Positions 27,680 to 36,899 are shown, numbered from the stretch's first letter. The stretch is 64,000 nucleotides of DNA from JAFAMB01 sp963775805 (GCA_963775805.1 CAVZKG010000001.1:620001-684000); one strand, 5' to 3'. Numbers and translations are program-made. The notes: a model not told the origin generated them from the letters alone.

Positions 27680-29000
27680 ATGAAGCAAAAAAGTGATGAC
27701 CAAATGCTGACCTCGAGATTCGCCCGTAGCGATATTCGCTACTGGGAAAATGCCGTGTTTCAGCGCGTTCGCAACCGGCAAGGCAAAAAAGACAGATCAC
27801 AGCATTTCAGCGTTCAGCTTCAACTTGCAGGCAGGCGCGCCGAGTTTGGCCTTGCGACGGCCAACAGGGCTGTCGCCGCTCGCAAGCCCGTGAGATCTAC
27901 GAGCATCTCAAAGTGACCGGCTGGGCCGCCACTCTTGCCAAATTCAAGCCGGACCCAGAGTCGAACAAAAACGGTGCCATTCAAACAGTAGGTGAATTCG
28001 TTGCCGCGATTGAAAAGACAGCCTCCAACCAGGGGCGAACGCTGAGCGAATATATCCGATCTTTCAGAAGGATAGTTGCTGGTGCATTTGGCATTGATGA
28101 CCCGAAGAAATACGATTATCAAGCGGGGGGACGTAAGGCCTGGATCGACCGGATTGATTCCATTCAACTCGAGAAGATTACCGCGCAGGCAGTACAAACC
28201 TGGAAAGTTGATTTCTTGAGTCGCGCTGGGCAAAATCCGGCCAAGCAACGTACGGCCCGGATCTCTGTCAACTCGGCCCTAAGGGGAGCACGAAACTTGT
28301 TCAGTCCGGCACGCCTCAAATTCATTGCACTGCCCGCAGGATTCTCCTCGCCCTTTACCAATGTCTGTTTGGAACCGCGGCAGGCGATGAGGTATCGGAG
28401 TTCCTTCGATATTCGGAAACTCATTAAGGATGCCCAAACCGGACTTTCAGAGTCTGACCCGGAATCATTCAAAGTATTCCTCCTCGCTTCCATGGTCGGC
28501 CTGAGACGCGGTGAAATCGACCGGCTTGAATGGACAGCCTTTGATTGGCAGCTCGAAAAGCTACACATTGGCGTTACCGAACATTTCGCGGTCAAAAGCC
28601 AGGGATCGATTGGAGATGTTGATCTGGATACAGAACTAGTGGCCCTGTTCAAAAAATTCTACGAGCACCGAACCGGCTCTTTCGTAGTCGAGTCTCGGAT
28701 TAGGCCCAGGCCTGGGAGTGGCTATGCCCATTATCGGTGTCTGCGGATTTTCAAACGTCTCACCAAGTGGCTGCGTGCGCACGGTGTGGGCGCCAAGTGT
28801 TCGCTTCACGCATTGCGCAAGGAATTCGGCAGTCAGATCTGCGAGAACACGGCATCTATGCCGCGTCACGCGCACTTCGACACAGCGACGTCGGCACAAC
28901 AGCCTTGCATTATTTGGACAAGCGTTCGCGCGCAACAACTGGCCTCGGAGCTCTCCTATCAACAGCCGCCGAAAGTAGAGATCTCAAGAGATCACGGTGA
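27680..29000 (+). pseudogene. tyrosine-recombinase integrase with two frameshifts
   Basis: Three consecutive reading frames make one integrase. 27680-about 27886 gives the N-terminal arm-binding part (YWENAVFQRVRNRQGKK; FGLATANRAVAARK). A missing base near 27886 shifts to the main frame, with the core-binding domain, then Arg box GLRRGEIDRLEW and HALRKEFGSQI (HxxR). A second missing base near 28847 shifts to HGIYAASRALRHSDVGTTAL and the tyrosine in HYLDKR, ending at 29000. All catalytic residues are present if the two gaps are repaired. The frame after 28850 in the main phase is nonsense. Sequencing errors could mimic this. Confidence 0.82.
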
Positions 29001-29080
29001 CCGCGCCGACAACCCGCGCACACCAATGGTTCGTTATGTCCAGCAAAGCACTTTTCTCATTTACCTGAGCAGGAGGGCAT

Positions 29081-29416
29081 TCATTCCAAGCCTACGACTT
29101 TTGCAGGCGATGGACTCTCTAGACTAGAAGGGCACATTCCTGAAAAGATTTTCGTTGGATATGCCACCCAGCTCGAGCCCGCGAGCCCCGCCTGCGCCGC
29201 AAGTACGGCAAAAATCCTCGCAGCACTCATGACCGCTTGCCCGGGATCCCCTAGCGTCTTCGCGAAAATTGCCGCCTCGCAACCTTCGGCCGAGCGGCAA
29301 GCGCTGCGGTCCAGGGTGCCCAATTGCGTCGACGCGATGCCGCCGTCTTCTCGACGCCAGTTGACTGTTATGGTGAACTCTAATTTCGCTTCTTCCTGCA
29401 TTGCCCAGCCAAACAT
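29081..29416 (-). pseudogene. remnant of an ISKra4-type transposase N-terminus
   Basis: The frame starts MFGWAMQEEAKLEFTITVNW and continues REDGGIASTQLGTLDRSACR. This resembles the N-terminal segment of ISKra4-family transposases (an ITV-W strand, then a TxELATLDR-like strand). After about residue 45 the similarity stops and the remainder looks random. No inverted repeats found. Low certainty. Confidence 0.35.
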
Positions 29417-29464
29417 TGCATGGCCACGACCGTCAACAGGCCCCAGGTCTTTACCGGTCTCGAT

Positions 29465-30067
29465 TTAACTGAAATCGACAGCGGCCGCCGGGCCAGCGGC
29501 GGCGCTCTTACACCCAGATCGAGTACGACGTAGCGCCTTCAGGTTCACGGCGGCGCCGATCCGAGCGAACGTGTAAGCCAGGACGCCCAGCAGAGCGCGA
29601 TCGCGCAAGCCGGTGTGCGTGGACGTCTGGATCCCATTCAGAAGCTTCTGGACCTCGCCGTCGACAAAAGCCGGCGTTTTGCCTTCGGTCCGCGAATATC
29701 TTTCTGTTTTGACTTCCCGGGCCGGGTTCACGGCCAGCACGCCTTTTTCGGTCAGCCAGAAAAAGAGCATCCGGATCGCGGCCATGTGCTGTTTGATCGT
29801 GGGCGATGCCGCTTGGCGCTGGAGTGTCTCGATGTAGGCCGCGACCGTGACGGGTTCGATGTCTTCGAGGTCCTGGTAACCGGCGCGCTCACACCAGGCC
29901 AGAAACTGCTGGATCGCGCGGTAATAAGCAGCTCGGGTGTTCGGGTTGCGAATCGGGACCGTAAAAAAATCGAAGAACTTTTCACGAGTCGATGGACTGG
30001 CGCGATCGATCAGGGTTGGCGTTGCGAATGCTTCTTGAGAAACGATCGATAGCTCGGAGTCAGGCAT
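29465..30067 (-). pseudogene. truncated tyrosine recombinase (XerC/integrase-like)
   Basis: 200 codons. Residues about 24-110 are a SAM-like core-binding domain (FTVPIRNPNTRAAYYRAIQQ; TIKQHMAAIRMLFFWLTEKG). The catalytic domain starts but ends after the Arg box LLGVLAYTFARIGAAVNLK; the following about 25 residues are unrelated low-complexity Ala/Arg sequence. His box and tyrosine are missing, so it is inactive. It points toward the integrase pseudogene; two inverted repeats lie just upstream of its start. Confidence 0.75.
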
Positions 30068-30082
30068 TGCCCCGAGAATCTA

Positions 30083-30128
30083 CCAAAAAGGGTCCCCTTT
30101 TGGCCCGTCATAAAAGGGTTATGACGGG
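30083..30128. repeat. two adjacent inverted repeats upstream of the truncated recombinase
   Basis: 30083-30103 pairs CCAAAA with TTTTGG around GGG/CCC. 30104-30128 pairs CCCGTCATAA with TTATGACGGG, a perfect 10-bp arm with a 5-nt loop. They lie 16-60 bp before the recombinase start codon and may be its operator or binding sites, or the end of an element. Purpose not established. Confidence 0.4.
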
Positions 30129-30571
30129 TAATCGTTAAGCGAGGCTAAGTTTTTGTCACTTTGCGAACTATTTGGCCGAACTTTTTGCCCGCTTGGGTAA
30201 TGACACACGCCAGTCACCTCACGTTCTGCCTAGTGATGGACACCGAACCACGTCGATACCGAGATGTCTGTTCAGACAGGTTTGTTGCGAAGAGGCGCAA
30301 GGACTCGTGGACAAGATCGGCGATGGGCACGCACTCACCAAGTTGCACTCTGATGCGTCAAGCCAATGAAATAGAGAAAACTTGTCCAACTTTTCTGTCT
30401 CGGGTTCCTTTAAGACCAGCGTTGAGGTGCAGCAAATCCAGTCATCGGCATATATTCTGCGTGATCTTGCCAGGGGGGCGGATTAACCGGGCGCGATTTT
30501 CTTTTCCCGTTGCGACCAAGCATCAGGGTGGCCTTGACAATTCTGTCAAGAATCGAATAGCGTAGCGTTTT
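30129..30571. other. non-coding stretch with a possible promoter/operator palindrome
   Basis: No recognisable gene in 440 bp. At 30533-30550 there is a perfect palindrome CTTGACA-ATTC-TGTCAAG whose left half equals a -35 hexamer (TTGACA). It is 21 bp before the GTG start of the next gene, so a regulator site overlapping a promoter is possible; no clear -10 box. Confidence 0.3.
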
Positions 30572-31120
30572 GTGAGAATCACCTTCGCTGCCTGGATGTT
30601 TCTCGCAAACGTACTATTTGGGAGTCCAGCAATCGCCTCCGGCCATTGGGAACCAGACCACAGAGGCGACGGTTATCCACCATATTGGGTTGAAGACGAT
30701 GATAACTCAACGCCCGTGAGTACCCCAACTCCTGAGAAAACCGTCGCATCAAATAGTTCGACTCCCGCCAGAAGCCCGTCCGGGGAGGACAAGCCCAAAG
30801 GCGAGCCAACTCCTAACGTCGCACTGGCTAAGGGAATCGTAGATAAGATCCTCGACAAGTTTGTAGGTCCGATCTTCGGAGTTGATCCTTCGACGCTCCG
30901 ACAAGTCTCGGAGGCTAATGATCAAAAGGAGGCGGTTAGTGCAATCGCAGAATCAGCCGTAAGCAACGTGCTAGAGCGAATAATTCCCGTTGCCGGCTGG
31001 CTCTCCATTGCTTTAGAATCCACTCCGACCGGTGCGGACGACGCAATTAAGTCTCCGGAATCATCAGCACCTGGCGATAAGGGCAAACAGGACGGCCAAC
31101 ATTTACCGCCTCCAAGATGA
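30572..31120 (+). CDS. hypothetical secreted protein (182 aa)
   Basis: Not recognised. Signal peptide about residues 1-23 (ITFAAWMFLANVLFGSPAIA), then a Thr/Ser/Pro-rich disordered segment (about 45-75), a helical part VALAKGIVDKILDKFVGPIF and SAIAESAVSNVLERIIPVAG that looks amphipathic, and a Gly/Lys/Pro-rich tail. The start is a GTG; an ATG eight codons in is an alternative. It overlaps the next gene by ATGA, so the two are co-expressed. The amphipathic helices and Gly content recall small secreted or surface proteins, without a family match. Confidence 0.5.
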   Translation: MRITFAAWMFLANVLFGSPAIASGHWEPDHRGDGYPPYWVEDDDNSTPVSTPTPEKTVASNSSTPARSPSGEDKPKGEPTPNVALAKGIVDKILDKFVGPIFGVDPSTLRQVSEANDQKEAVSAIAESAVSNVLERIIPVAGWLSIALESTPTGADDAIKSPESSAPGDKGKQDGQHLPPPR

Positions 31121-31308
31121 GTCGCTTGTTGATACTTACCGGCGTCGTTTGTTTGCTAGGCTTTGGTGTCTTCGCTCATATTAACTCCGAACAGCTCGGA
31201 ATCGTTATACCCTCTCTGCAAGAGTTGGAACATCGAGCAGAAGTGGCGTCGGACCAGTTAGGTGATAAGTTCGTTTCCATGTGGCACGATTTTCTCGCTC
31301 GGAGCTGA
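31117..31308 (+). CDS. hypothetical small membrane or secreted protein (63 aa)
   Basis: MSRLLILTGVVCLLGFGVFA is a single hydrophobic helix or signal peptide, followed by an amphipathic C-terminal helix (LQELEHRAEVASDQLGDKFV). ATGA-coupled to the secreted protein before it. Unknown role; probably functions with its partner. Confidence 0.45.
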   Translation: MSRLLILTGVVCLLGFGVFAHINSEQLGIVIPSLQELEHRAEVASDQLGDKFVSMWHDFLARS

Positions 31309-31335
31309 AAGTTTGCCGAACAGAATCCTAACACG

Positions 31336-31659
31336 TTGGAAATCTGGCTATTAAGAGGCGCGGGAGCTTTGGCCGCTGGGGACCAGAACGCAGGAAAAGA
31401 GGCTGGAGAGCATCTCGTATTTTTGAATAAATCTGCTGATCCGACGACTGCAAAACTGATTAAGACTTTATGGGCCAAACGTTGGCTTCCGGCCAGCGCC
31501 TTAGACTCTCAGGATGCTCTCGCAATTTTCAATGAACTCACTGAGCATTTTGGATGTCACTGCGCCATCGACTATGCCTCGTCGAGGAGTATATCCTTCG
31601 ATACCAGGAATGGCCTTTATGCAGATGATAAGTACGCTTTGGAAAACGCTGCTACCTGA
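31336..31659 (+). pseudogene. fragment of a repeat-type protein
   Basis: The frame reads NPNTLEIWLLRGAGALAAGD then QNAGKEAGEHLVFLNKSADP, which looks like one helix-turn-helix unit of a TPR/Sel1-like repeat protein. There is only a TTG start and the frame is open further upstream. I take it as a gene fragment; a real small gene is possible. Confidence 0.3.
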
Positions 31660-31795
31660 GGAACGGCGGCGAGAAGTCTGGGCTCTTGAGCGCTGCTGAA
31701 TTCAAAGGCTGTTCGCGGGAGCAAATCAAGGCGAAGGTGCGCGCCCGCGAGATCCGCATTTTGCGCATCGGTCATGAGCCCGGCCCGCATCGATC

Positions 31796-32107
31796 TTGAT
31801 CCAAATGAAGGACGATAGTCCGTTCGTTTTTGCGGGGCTGTGGGAAGGCTGGAAAGATCCAGCAAAAGATGAATGGGTGCACACCTGCACGATCATCACG
31901 GGGGAACCGAACAACCTGGTGAGGGAGATTCACACCCGGATGCCGGTCATTTTACCGGAGGAGCATCACGATGCCTGGTTGGCCGGTGAGGCTGGCAAAG
32001 AGATTTTAACGCCGTTCCCGGCCGGCCAAATGAAGGCCTGGGCGATTAGCCCGAGAGTGAATAGTCCGAGGAACAACGACCCGACGATCATTGCGCCGGC
32101 GGAATGA
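31796..32107 (+). pseudogene. C-terminal fragment of a SRAP (YedK/HMCES-like) protein
   Basis: About 100 codons match the second half of SOS-response-associated peptidases: FVFAGLWEGWKDPAKDEWVH, TCTIITGEPNNLV, IHTRMPVILPEEHHDAWL. The catalytic N-terminal Cys2 and the Asn and Glu of the first half are absent. The full-length protein crosslinks abasic sites in single-stranded DNA; this piece cannot. Evidence of deletion within the island. Confidence 0.75.
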
Positions 32108-32156
32108 AAACCTGGATTTCCCGCTCTTCTGCGGTTGGCTCTCGTTTCACTCTAGC

Positions 32157-32390
32157 TCACGGATTAAGCCACTTCTCGAAATGCGCCTCGAGGCGCATGA
32201 GCATCTCTTTTTTAATGTCTTTGATGTCGATGAATTGGGCCCAGCGCGTGACATCGCAGTTTTTAGGCGGACCCTCAATCTCCACAATAAATTCTTCCAC
32301 TAACCCTCGCTGGTCGCGGTATTTTTCCCGGAGATGTTGCTTGCAAATGTCCGCCGTTTGTTTTTGCCGGCTCTTGGTTCCTAATCCCAT
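32157..32390 (-). CDS. hypothetical protein (77 aa)
   Basis: Not recognised. A charged, helical small protein (MGLGTKSRQKQTADICKQHL; EEFIVEIEGPPKNCDVTRWA; DIKKEMLMRLEAHFEKWLNP) with no signal peptide. Its ATG start is clean and the composition is protein-like. Position is in the debris part of the island; function unknown. Confidence 0.4.
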   Translation of the reverse strand: MGLGTKSRQKQTADICKQHLREKYRDQRGLVEEFIVEIEGPPKNCDVTRWAQFIDIKDIKKEMLMRLEAHFEKWLNP

Positions 32391-32597
32391 GTTGTGCCCC
32401 GAATCATAACTGGAACTCTTCTAGGAGGCGAATTCAGAATTGAGGCGATAGGAAGGGAATTCCTGGAGCTCCTGCGCCAACGATTTTCGCAATGAACTCT
32501 TAGATCGCAAATGAAGTTCGGGCATCCAGGCAAATACGGCGGCGATCCGCTTATTTCACCCAGCCTTTACTTAAATACGCTCGTCTCTCCGTAAATT

Positions 32598-32780
32598 CTA
32601 AGACTCTCGCGCAGCTTTCCCAAGGTACTTTTTCGATCTATTCCAACGAATATCGAAGGGGTGCTTTTCCGGCAACCCATTGATGATTTGCTTAGCGGCT
32701 TCGATCCGTCCTTGGGCGACTTCGATCCAAACGTCCTCCAGCACATCCGACTTTTTGGCGCTCTCGAGAATACGGTACAT
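32598..32780 (-). CDS. hypothetical protein (60 aa), doubtful
   Basis: Helical charged peptide (KKSDVLEDVWIEVAQGRIEA; AAKQIINGLPEKHPFDI). It overlaps the opposite-strand fragment at 32680-33039, so at most one is expressed. Not recognised. Confidence 0.25.
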   Translation of the reverse strand: MYRILESAKKSDVLEDVWIEVAQGRIEAAKQIINGLPEKHPFDIRWNRSKKYLGKAARES

Positions 32781-33039
32781 CGCCGCCCATCAAGTCGCGC
32801 CTGTCTCGGCGATTACTCACGTAGCTGAAGTCTCCGATATTCAACCATGGGAAAAATCCAATAAGTACGTGGTAAACTTTAAAAGGCCAGCATCAGAAAT
32901 TCGCCCGATTAAATTGGTCCAGGGTGGATCTGTAAAAGCGCCCCAGGCGCCACGCTACACGTCCTTTGAACGGATCAAGAGTGCAGAGACACTTGATCAG
33001 GCTTTCGCATACGTCGTTGTCGATGGTGTCGATCAATGA
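32680..33039 (+). pseudogene. C-terminal fragment with a PUA/EVE-like strand pattern
   Basis: From about 32770 the frame reads IRYIAAHQVAPVSAITHVAE then KYVVNFKRPASEIRPIKLVQ and APQAPRYTSFERIKSA. This beta-rich pattern is like the C-terminal PUA-like module found on some nuclease or methyltransferase proteins of defence islands. Upstream codons do not look related, so the gene has lost its 5' part. The family name is a guess. Confidence 0.35.
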
Positions 33040-33434
33040 AGGGTGAGAGGGTAAGCGGGTGAATCTCTTGATTGGTAGGGGGTTCGCATTCCTGCAGGTG
33101 GAACGATCAAGGAAGTCTCGATGTGCTTTAACTGTTCCAGCGCACTTCCGGCGCTTATCCCTCCGAAGCGGTCCGCACGAGACGCGATCTGCTGATCGGA
33201 CAGCAAACCGGCGTTCAGACGCCGCGGCCCGATTGAGCACAAACGGGCCACTGCAAATAATTGCGTTTTCTGTCTGTCCCTCTCCGTTTTCCGTATCGCA
33301 TCGCCGCACTTATAGCCGTAGCCTCGCTAAAAGTATGCATGTCGAGACTGGACCCGGCTTCAGTTTTGTGCGAGCCTATGTGCTATGACCGTCGCAGCGC
33401 GGCTTCATCTTGAAGGGTGGAAAGGAGGCGGCTG
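33040..33434. other. stretch without a supported gene
   Basis: 395 bp with open frames on both strands, none resembling a protein. A small hairpin GGCGT-TCAG-ACGCC is seen near 33210. It includes the ribosome site AAAGGAGG at about 33420 for the next gene. Confidence 0.3.
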
Positions 33435-33755
33435 ATGCCCACACTCATGTTCAGTAATCAAACCAATGAGCACGCCTGGGTAAGGGTATATGACCTTTTA
33501 AAATATGTTACTCGGAGTAAACTCAATGATCCTTATCGTGAGAACTTCGTAGTAGAGCCGAACGCCACCCTAGTTTTTAAGGATCACGCCTATGAAATGG
33601 TTTTCAAGGCAGTACTGCTGGGTAAGGCGACGCTCAACAGCGGCAACTTGACACTCGCCAAACCAACTAGTGTCAACGAACAAGCGTGGCAACACAGCAA
33701 AAAGAATATTTACATAGACATAGATTTTACGCACAACGCAGTAAACTTAACTTGA
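33435..33755 (+). CDS. hypothetical protein (106 aa), partner of the MACPF gene
   Basis: Starts MPTLMFSNQTNEHAWVRVYD with AAAGGAGG about eight bases upstream, a good start. Predicted all-beta: alternating patterns NFVVEPNATLVFKDHAYEMV and KKNIYIDIDFTHNAVNLT. No signal peptide or membrane helix. It lies 58 bp before the MACPF gene and is probably in the same operon. Small beta-rich partners of MACPF proteins (aegerolysins) are known in fungi and some bacteria; I see no sequence match to them, so the resemblance is only of size, fold type and position. Confidence 0.55.
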   Translation: MPTLMFSNQTNEHAWVRVYDLLKYVTRSKLNDPYRENFVVEPNATLVFKDHAYEMVFKAVLLGKATLNSGNLTLAKPTSVNEQAWQHSKKNIYIDIDFTHNAVNLT

Positions 33756-33813
33756 AGCCGTAACTACGGTTAACAGGTGGGGTACCGCGTGTTGCGAGCG
33801 ATGAGGGACATTT

Positions 33814-36069
33814 ATGGCGAACACCGACGCGACAACAGTTGTTGGCCTGTGGCTACGAAGCAACGGCGCCGAAAAATACACGAAGGCGTTCTTCGACAAG
33901 GGGTATATGGAATTTCGTGGCATACCGGAAGGCGCCATCGCGGCGATCGTCGACGATGACTCCGCACTGGCCGCCAAGCTCGTAGACTCGTTCAAAAAAT
34001 TGGCCGATCCCGGCAGCGGCCCGGCTCCTCCGCCTTGGTCGGGCCCCCTCGAACCCGGGCCCGCAATCCCCTCTCTTCCGCCTGGCACGACGCTGGATTT
34101 GACGCACCCGACGACCCCGGCACCCAGCGTGCCAGATTTCAAGATCCCGGACATTTTGAGCGTAACAAGCACTAGCGCGGTCATCGGTCCGGGCTCCCTC
34201 AGCACCGAAGACTGGATCGTCATCGCCAAGAACAATAACCTTCTTCGCGCCTATACATTAGACGACGCGCCCGACGACCAGAGTGATCCGCCGAGAGCCA
34301 CGACGCTGGCTTTGGACTATGTGGTCCCCAGGGGCGCCGACTTTTGCGTGGACATGCACCTGGAATCCGACGTGCTGTCAGAAGTCACGTATTCGAGCGC
34401 AACGGCGAGTTATGTCCGGTCTGGTTTCGACACGCAATCAGCGAGTCTCAGCATTCCCTACGCAGCCGCCTCGTTCGAACGGCAGCGCAAGGAGAGGGAG
34501 GCAAAGGCCTCGACCCATAAAACGATATATATGATCGGCAGGTGGTTTTACCCGCGCGCCAAACTGTATCCGAAGAACTTCACCAAAGCTTCCACGAGGT
34601 TCACCGCTGCGGTCGAAGCCGCTGTGAACGCAAACGATCCGGCCGCCTTGGAACACGTGTTCAACACATATGGCCGGGCCGTTCCGGCAGAAGTGGTGAT
34701 CGGTGGACAATTGTTCTTTTTACACAAGGAAGTGTGCGATGGCAGCGTGAACGAGACCGAGGTCGAGAAGACGATCAAGGCGGCTGTGACCGCCAAGTCC
34801 AAAAACGTTCAAGTGTCTGCCGGCATCAGCTTTGGAAGCGGCTCGAGCAGCAAGGTCACAGCCGAGCGAGTGGCCCAGTTAACGACCTTTACAGCGAGGG
34901 GCGGTGACACGACTCTGGCCACCAATCCGCAAAATTGGCCTGATAGCGTCAAAGACCCGAACAAGTGGGCAGTGATCCGTGTCTCCAAGTTGGCCCCGAT
35001 CACAGACTGGCTCGAGCCGACTCTCAGGGCCAGAGCGGAGAGGCTCTTGCCGGCGATTCAAGTGCCTCAGGATGTACCTGCGGAAAACCATTCTGCCAGG
35101 GTAGACAGCGACGGATTCATCTTCGGTATGCGAACGAGCCAGTTTTTGACGTCACCCCGTGGTGGCCTGGAGCTCGTCTGCGGCACCTCCGGCTCTCCAG
35201 CCTTGGGTCAAGGTGATGCGGTCGGGGCCAGCGCGACCTTCCACTATACGCCCGGAGCAGCCGATATGTGGATCGATGGTGCCAGTATCTGCCTTCCCGT
35301 GCCGAAAGGCAGTCACTACTCCGTAAAAAAGTGGGACGACTATAGCACTGCTTTCAGCCGGTTTCAAAGAGCCGAGACGAAGCTGACTTTCGGGAAATGG
35401 CAGACCCTGGCGGATAAAACGGGCCTCAGCGGAGCGGGCAAGCTTGCGGCATTCGCACCCGGTGCGCAGGACAGTAACGGCTTCATCTTCTGCTCTGTCC
35501 GAGCGCCGGCCAACGGAGACCGCGGCTTCGTATCATGTACCGTTGACGGAAAAATCCTCGGCGCAGCGTCGGTACATAATCACCCGATTTCAACCGCCGG
35601 GTGTTGGAGTCCCCATGCGTGTTTCTGCGTGCCGGTTCCACGGCACCTTCCGATGTCCCTCGATGCGGCAGCAAGCTATGGCAGGCTCGATATTAAAGTC
35701 TGGTATCTGGCGAGCACGTCACAAGGCTGGAAGTTCGGGACGCCTGAGCCGTACACCCTGAACATGTTGCATACAGCCGATACGGACGGCTTTCTGAGCG
35801 GCGTTGTCACCGTGCGGGAGGGCAATGCCCGCGGCATGCTTTTCCTATTCTGCGGGTCAAACAAAGATAAGCTGAGGACGGATACTAGTCCTATGGCCAC
35901 GATCGCCGTGCACCAAACAAGCAACAGGTATATTCCGTACGCATCAGCGATGCTGCCAGTTCGCAGAGGCTTCTTCTTCCGCCCGTTTCCGCAACACCTC
36001 TCGGCGGACCCGGGGCATAAGGGGGCGACGGTCGAAGCTTACTGGACTCCACTCCTTCCCGTTGCGTGA
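33814..36069 (+). CDS. MACPF/perforin-like protein with N-terminal SAM-like domain and three C-terminal repeats
   Basis: 751 aa. Residues about 8-63 resemble a SAM domain (VVGLWLRSNGAEKYTKAFFD; IPEGAIAAIVDDDSALAAKL). A Pro-rich linker follows (67-110). Residues about 133-410 match the MACPF core, with the hallmark VFNTYGRAVPAEVVIGGQLF (283-302), in place of the usual YGTHY...GG, and flanking helical clusters that would become the transmembrane hairpins (SVNETEVEKTIKAAVTAKSK; SAGISFGSGSSSKVTAERVA). Residues about 431-745 hold three similar beta modules starting DSDGF (431), DSNGF (553) and DTDGF (657), with matching LPVP-type edges near 494, 606 and 714, likely target-binding. No signal peptide is seen, so release may need lysis or a secretion route. 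Possible pore-forming toxin against other cells. Confidence 0.75.
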   Translation: MANTDATTVVGLWLRSNGAEKYTKAFFDKGYMEFRGIPEGAIAAIVDDDSALAAKLVDSFKKLADPGSGPAPPPWSGPLEPGPAIPSLPPGTTLDLTHPTTPAPSVPDFKIPDILSVTSTSAVIGPGSLSTEDWIVIAKNNNLLRAYTLDDAPDDQSDPPRATTLALDYVVPRGADFCVDMHLESDVLSEVTYSSATASYVRSGFDTQSASLSIPYAAASFERQRKEREAKASTHKTIYMIGRWFYPRAKLYPKNFTKASTRFTAAVEAAVNANDPAALEHVFNTYGRAVPAEVVIGGQLFFLHKEVCDGSVNETEVEKTIKAAVTAKSKNVQVSAGISFGSGSSSKVTAERVAQLTTFTARGGDTTLATNPQNWPDSVKDPNKWAVIRVSKLAPITDWLEPTLRARAERLLPAIQVPQDVPAENHSARVDSDGFIFGMRTSQFLTSPRGGLELVCGTSGSPALGQGDAVGASATFHYTPGAADMWIDGASICLPVPKGSHYSVKKWDDYSTAFSRFQRAETKLTFGKWQTLADKTGLSGAGKLAAFAPGAQDSNGFIFCSVRAPANGDRGFVSCTVDGKILGAASVHNHPISTAGCWSPHACFCVPVPRHLPMSLDAAASYGRLDIKVWYLASTSQGWKFGTPEPYTLNMLHTADTDGFLSGVVTVREGNARGMLFLFCGSNKDKLRTDTSPMATIAVHQTSNRYIPYASAMLPVRRGFFFRPFPQHLSADPGHKGATVEAYWTPLLPVA

Positions 36070-36170
36070 TCACGCGCGTGAGCGTTCGGCGCTGCAGTGC
36101 GTTATTCATCCGGCTTGGGTGTGCGTGGACTGTAATTGCCTGATAACGGCGACTGGTAGTAGGTGGAGGG

Positions 36171-36223
36171 CGGTAAGGATTCTGGTTTATGTCGGGATCA
36201 GACATAAACCAGAATCCTTACCG
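36171..36223. terminator. perfect 23-bp inverted repeat after the MACPF gene
   Basis: The arms 36171-36193 and 36201-36223 are perfectly complementary (left arm starts CGGTAAGGATTCTGG), loop GGGATCA. About 100 bp after the MACPF stop and 15 bp before the end of the converging gene. Such length with no mismatch implies recent origin or strong selection. A bidirectional terminator is the simplest reading. Confidence 0.6.
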
Positions 36224-36237
36224 AACCAACCGCCTCT

Positions 36238-36750
36238 TCATTTTCCCGCCAACGCTTCTCGGATCAATAATATGCGGCTCCCGATTAATGAACTCACGAA
36301 GCTCTTGATTAAAATTCGATACTTTCGAGTGTTCATAATCTTACCTCCCCACCTCTCCTTCGCTATCTTGATTAGTTCCTCGTCTGTTATTACCGGAGGG
36401 TTTATTTGGACCCAGTTAAGGTCACAAGGCTTGCCAAGATCGCGACTGACGTCTATTTCAAGTTGCTGTTGAATCTCCTCGATCAGCTCCCAAGCGTGGC
36501 CGCCAATCTGCTGCAATGTGTTAGAACTGATAACCACGATATGCATCACCTTGCCTGGATTTTTCAGCTTGGATATGATACCTGTTTCCTCTTGTTCGTT
36601 TCCGAGCAGACTCCGCCAGATACTCGTGTTGTGCCTCTCATCGGAACCTTCAGAATCGAAACTGAGCCTACTGCCGATATGGTCGTCGCCTTTTTTTTGC
36701 AGCGCCATTATTTGCAAGCTCCTCTTTTGCGCTACCGCGAGTAGAGCCAT
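36238..36750 (-). CDS. hypothetical protein (about 170 aa)
   Basis: Not recognised. The frame is open from 36819 (TTG); the ATG at 36750 (MALLAVAQKRSLQ) is taken as start, but a later ATG is possible. Soluble; a beta-alpha pattern KVMHIVVISSNTLQQIGGHA then WELIEEIQQQLEIDVSRDLG, NWVQINPPVITDEELIKIAK. It converges on the MACPF gene and ends next to the left end of the IS3 element. No immunity-protein family recognised. Confidence 0.45.
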   Translation of the reverse strand: MALLAVAQKRSLQIMALQKKGDDHIGSRLSFDSEGSDERHNTSIWRSLLGNEQEETGIISKLKNPGKVMHIVVISSNTLQQIGGHAWELIEEIQQQLEIDVSRDLGKPCDLNWVQINPPVITDEELIKIAKERWGGKIMNTRKYRILIKSFVSSLIGSRILLIREALAGK

Positions 36751-36899
36751 CGTGCATCTGCTCGATAAGTTTGCGAATTCGTGAGCGCTGAGAGAAGCTG
36801 AACATGGACTACCTTCCAATCCTTCTGGGTGCGGTCCAACGCATCTGAACCTGCCCCGATTTGACGGACACGGGAACTCAAAGAAAATGAGAGAACCCG

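Noticed and set aside
33033..33251. 72-aa minus-strand frame
   Set aside because: No ribosome site, no family similarity, overlaps other equally poor frames.
36238..36750. immunity gene for the MACPF protein
   Set aside because: It is convergent rather than co-transcribed and shows no known immunity or membrane-protein features.
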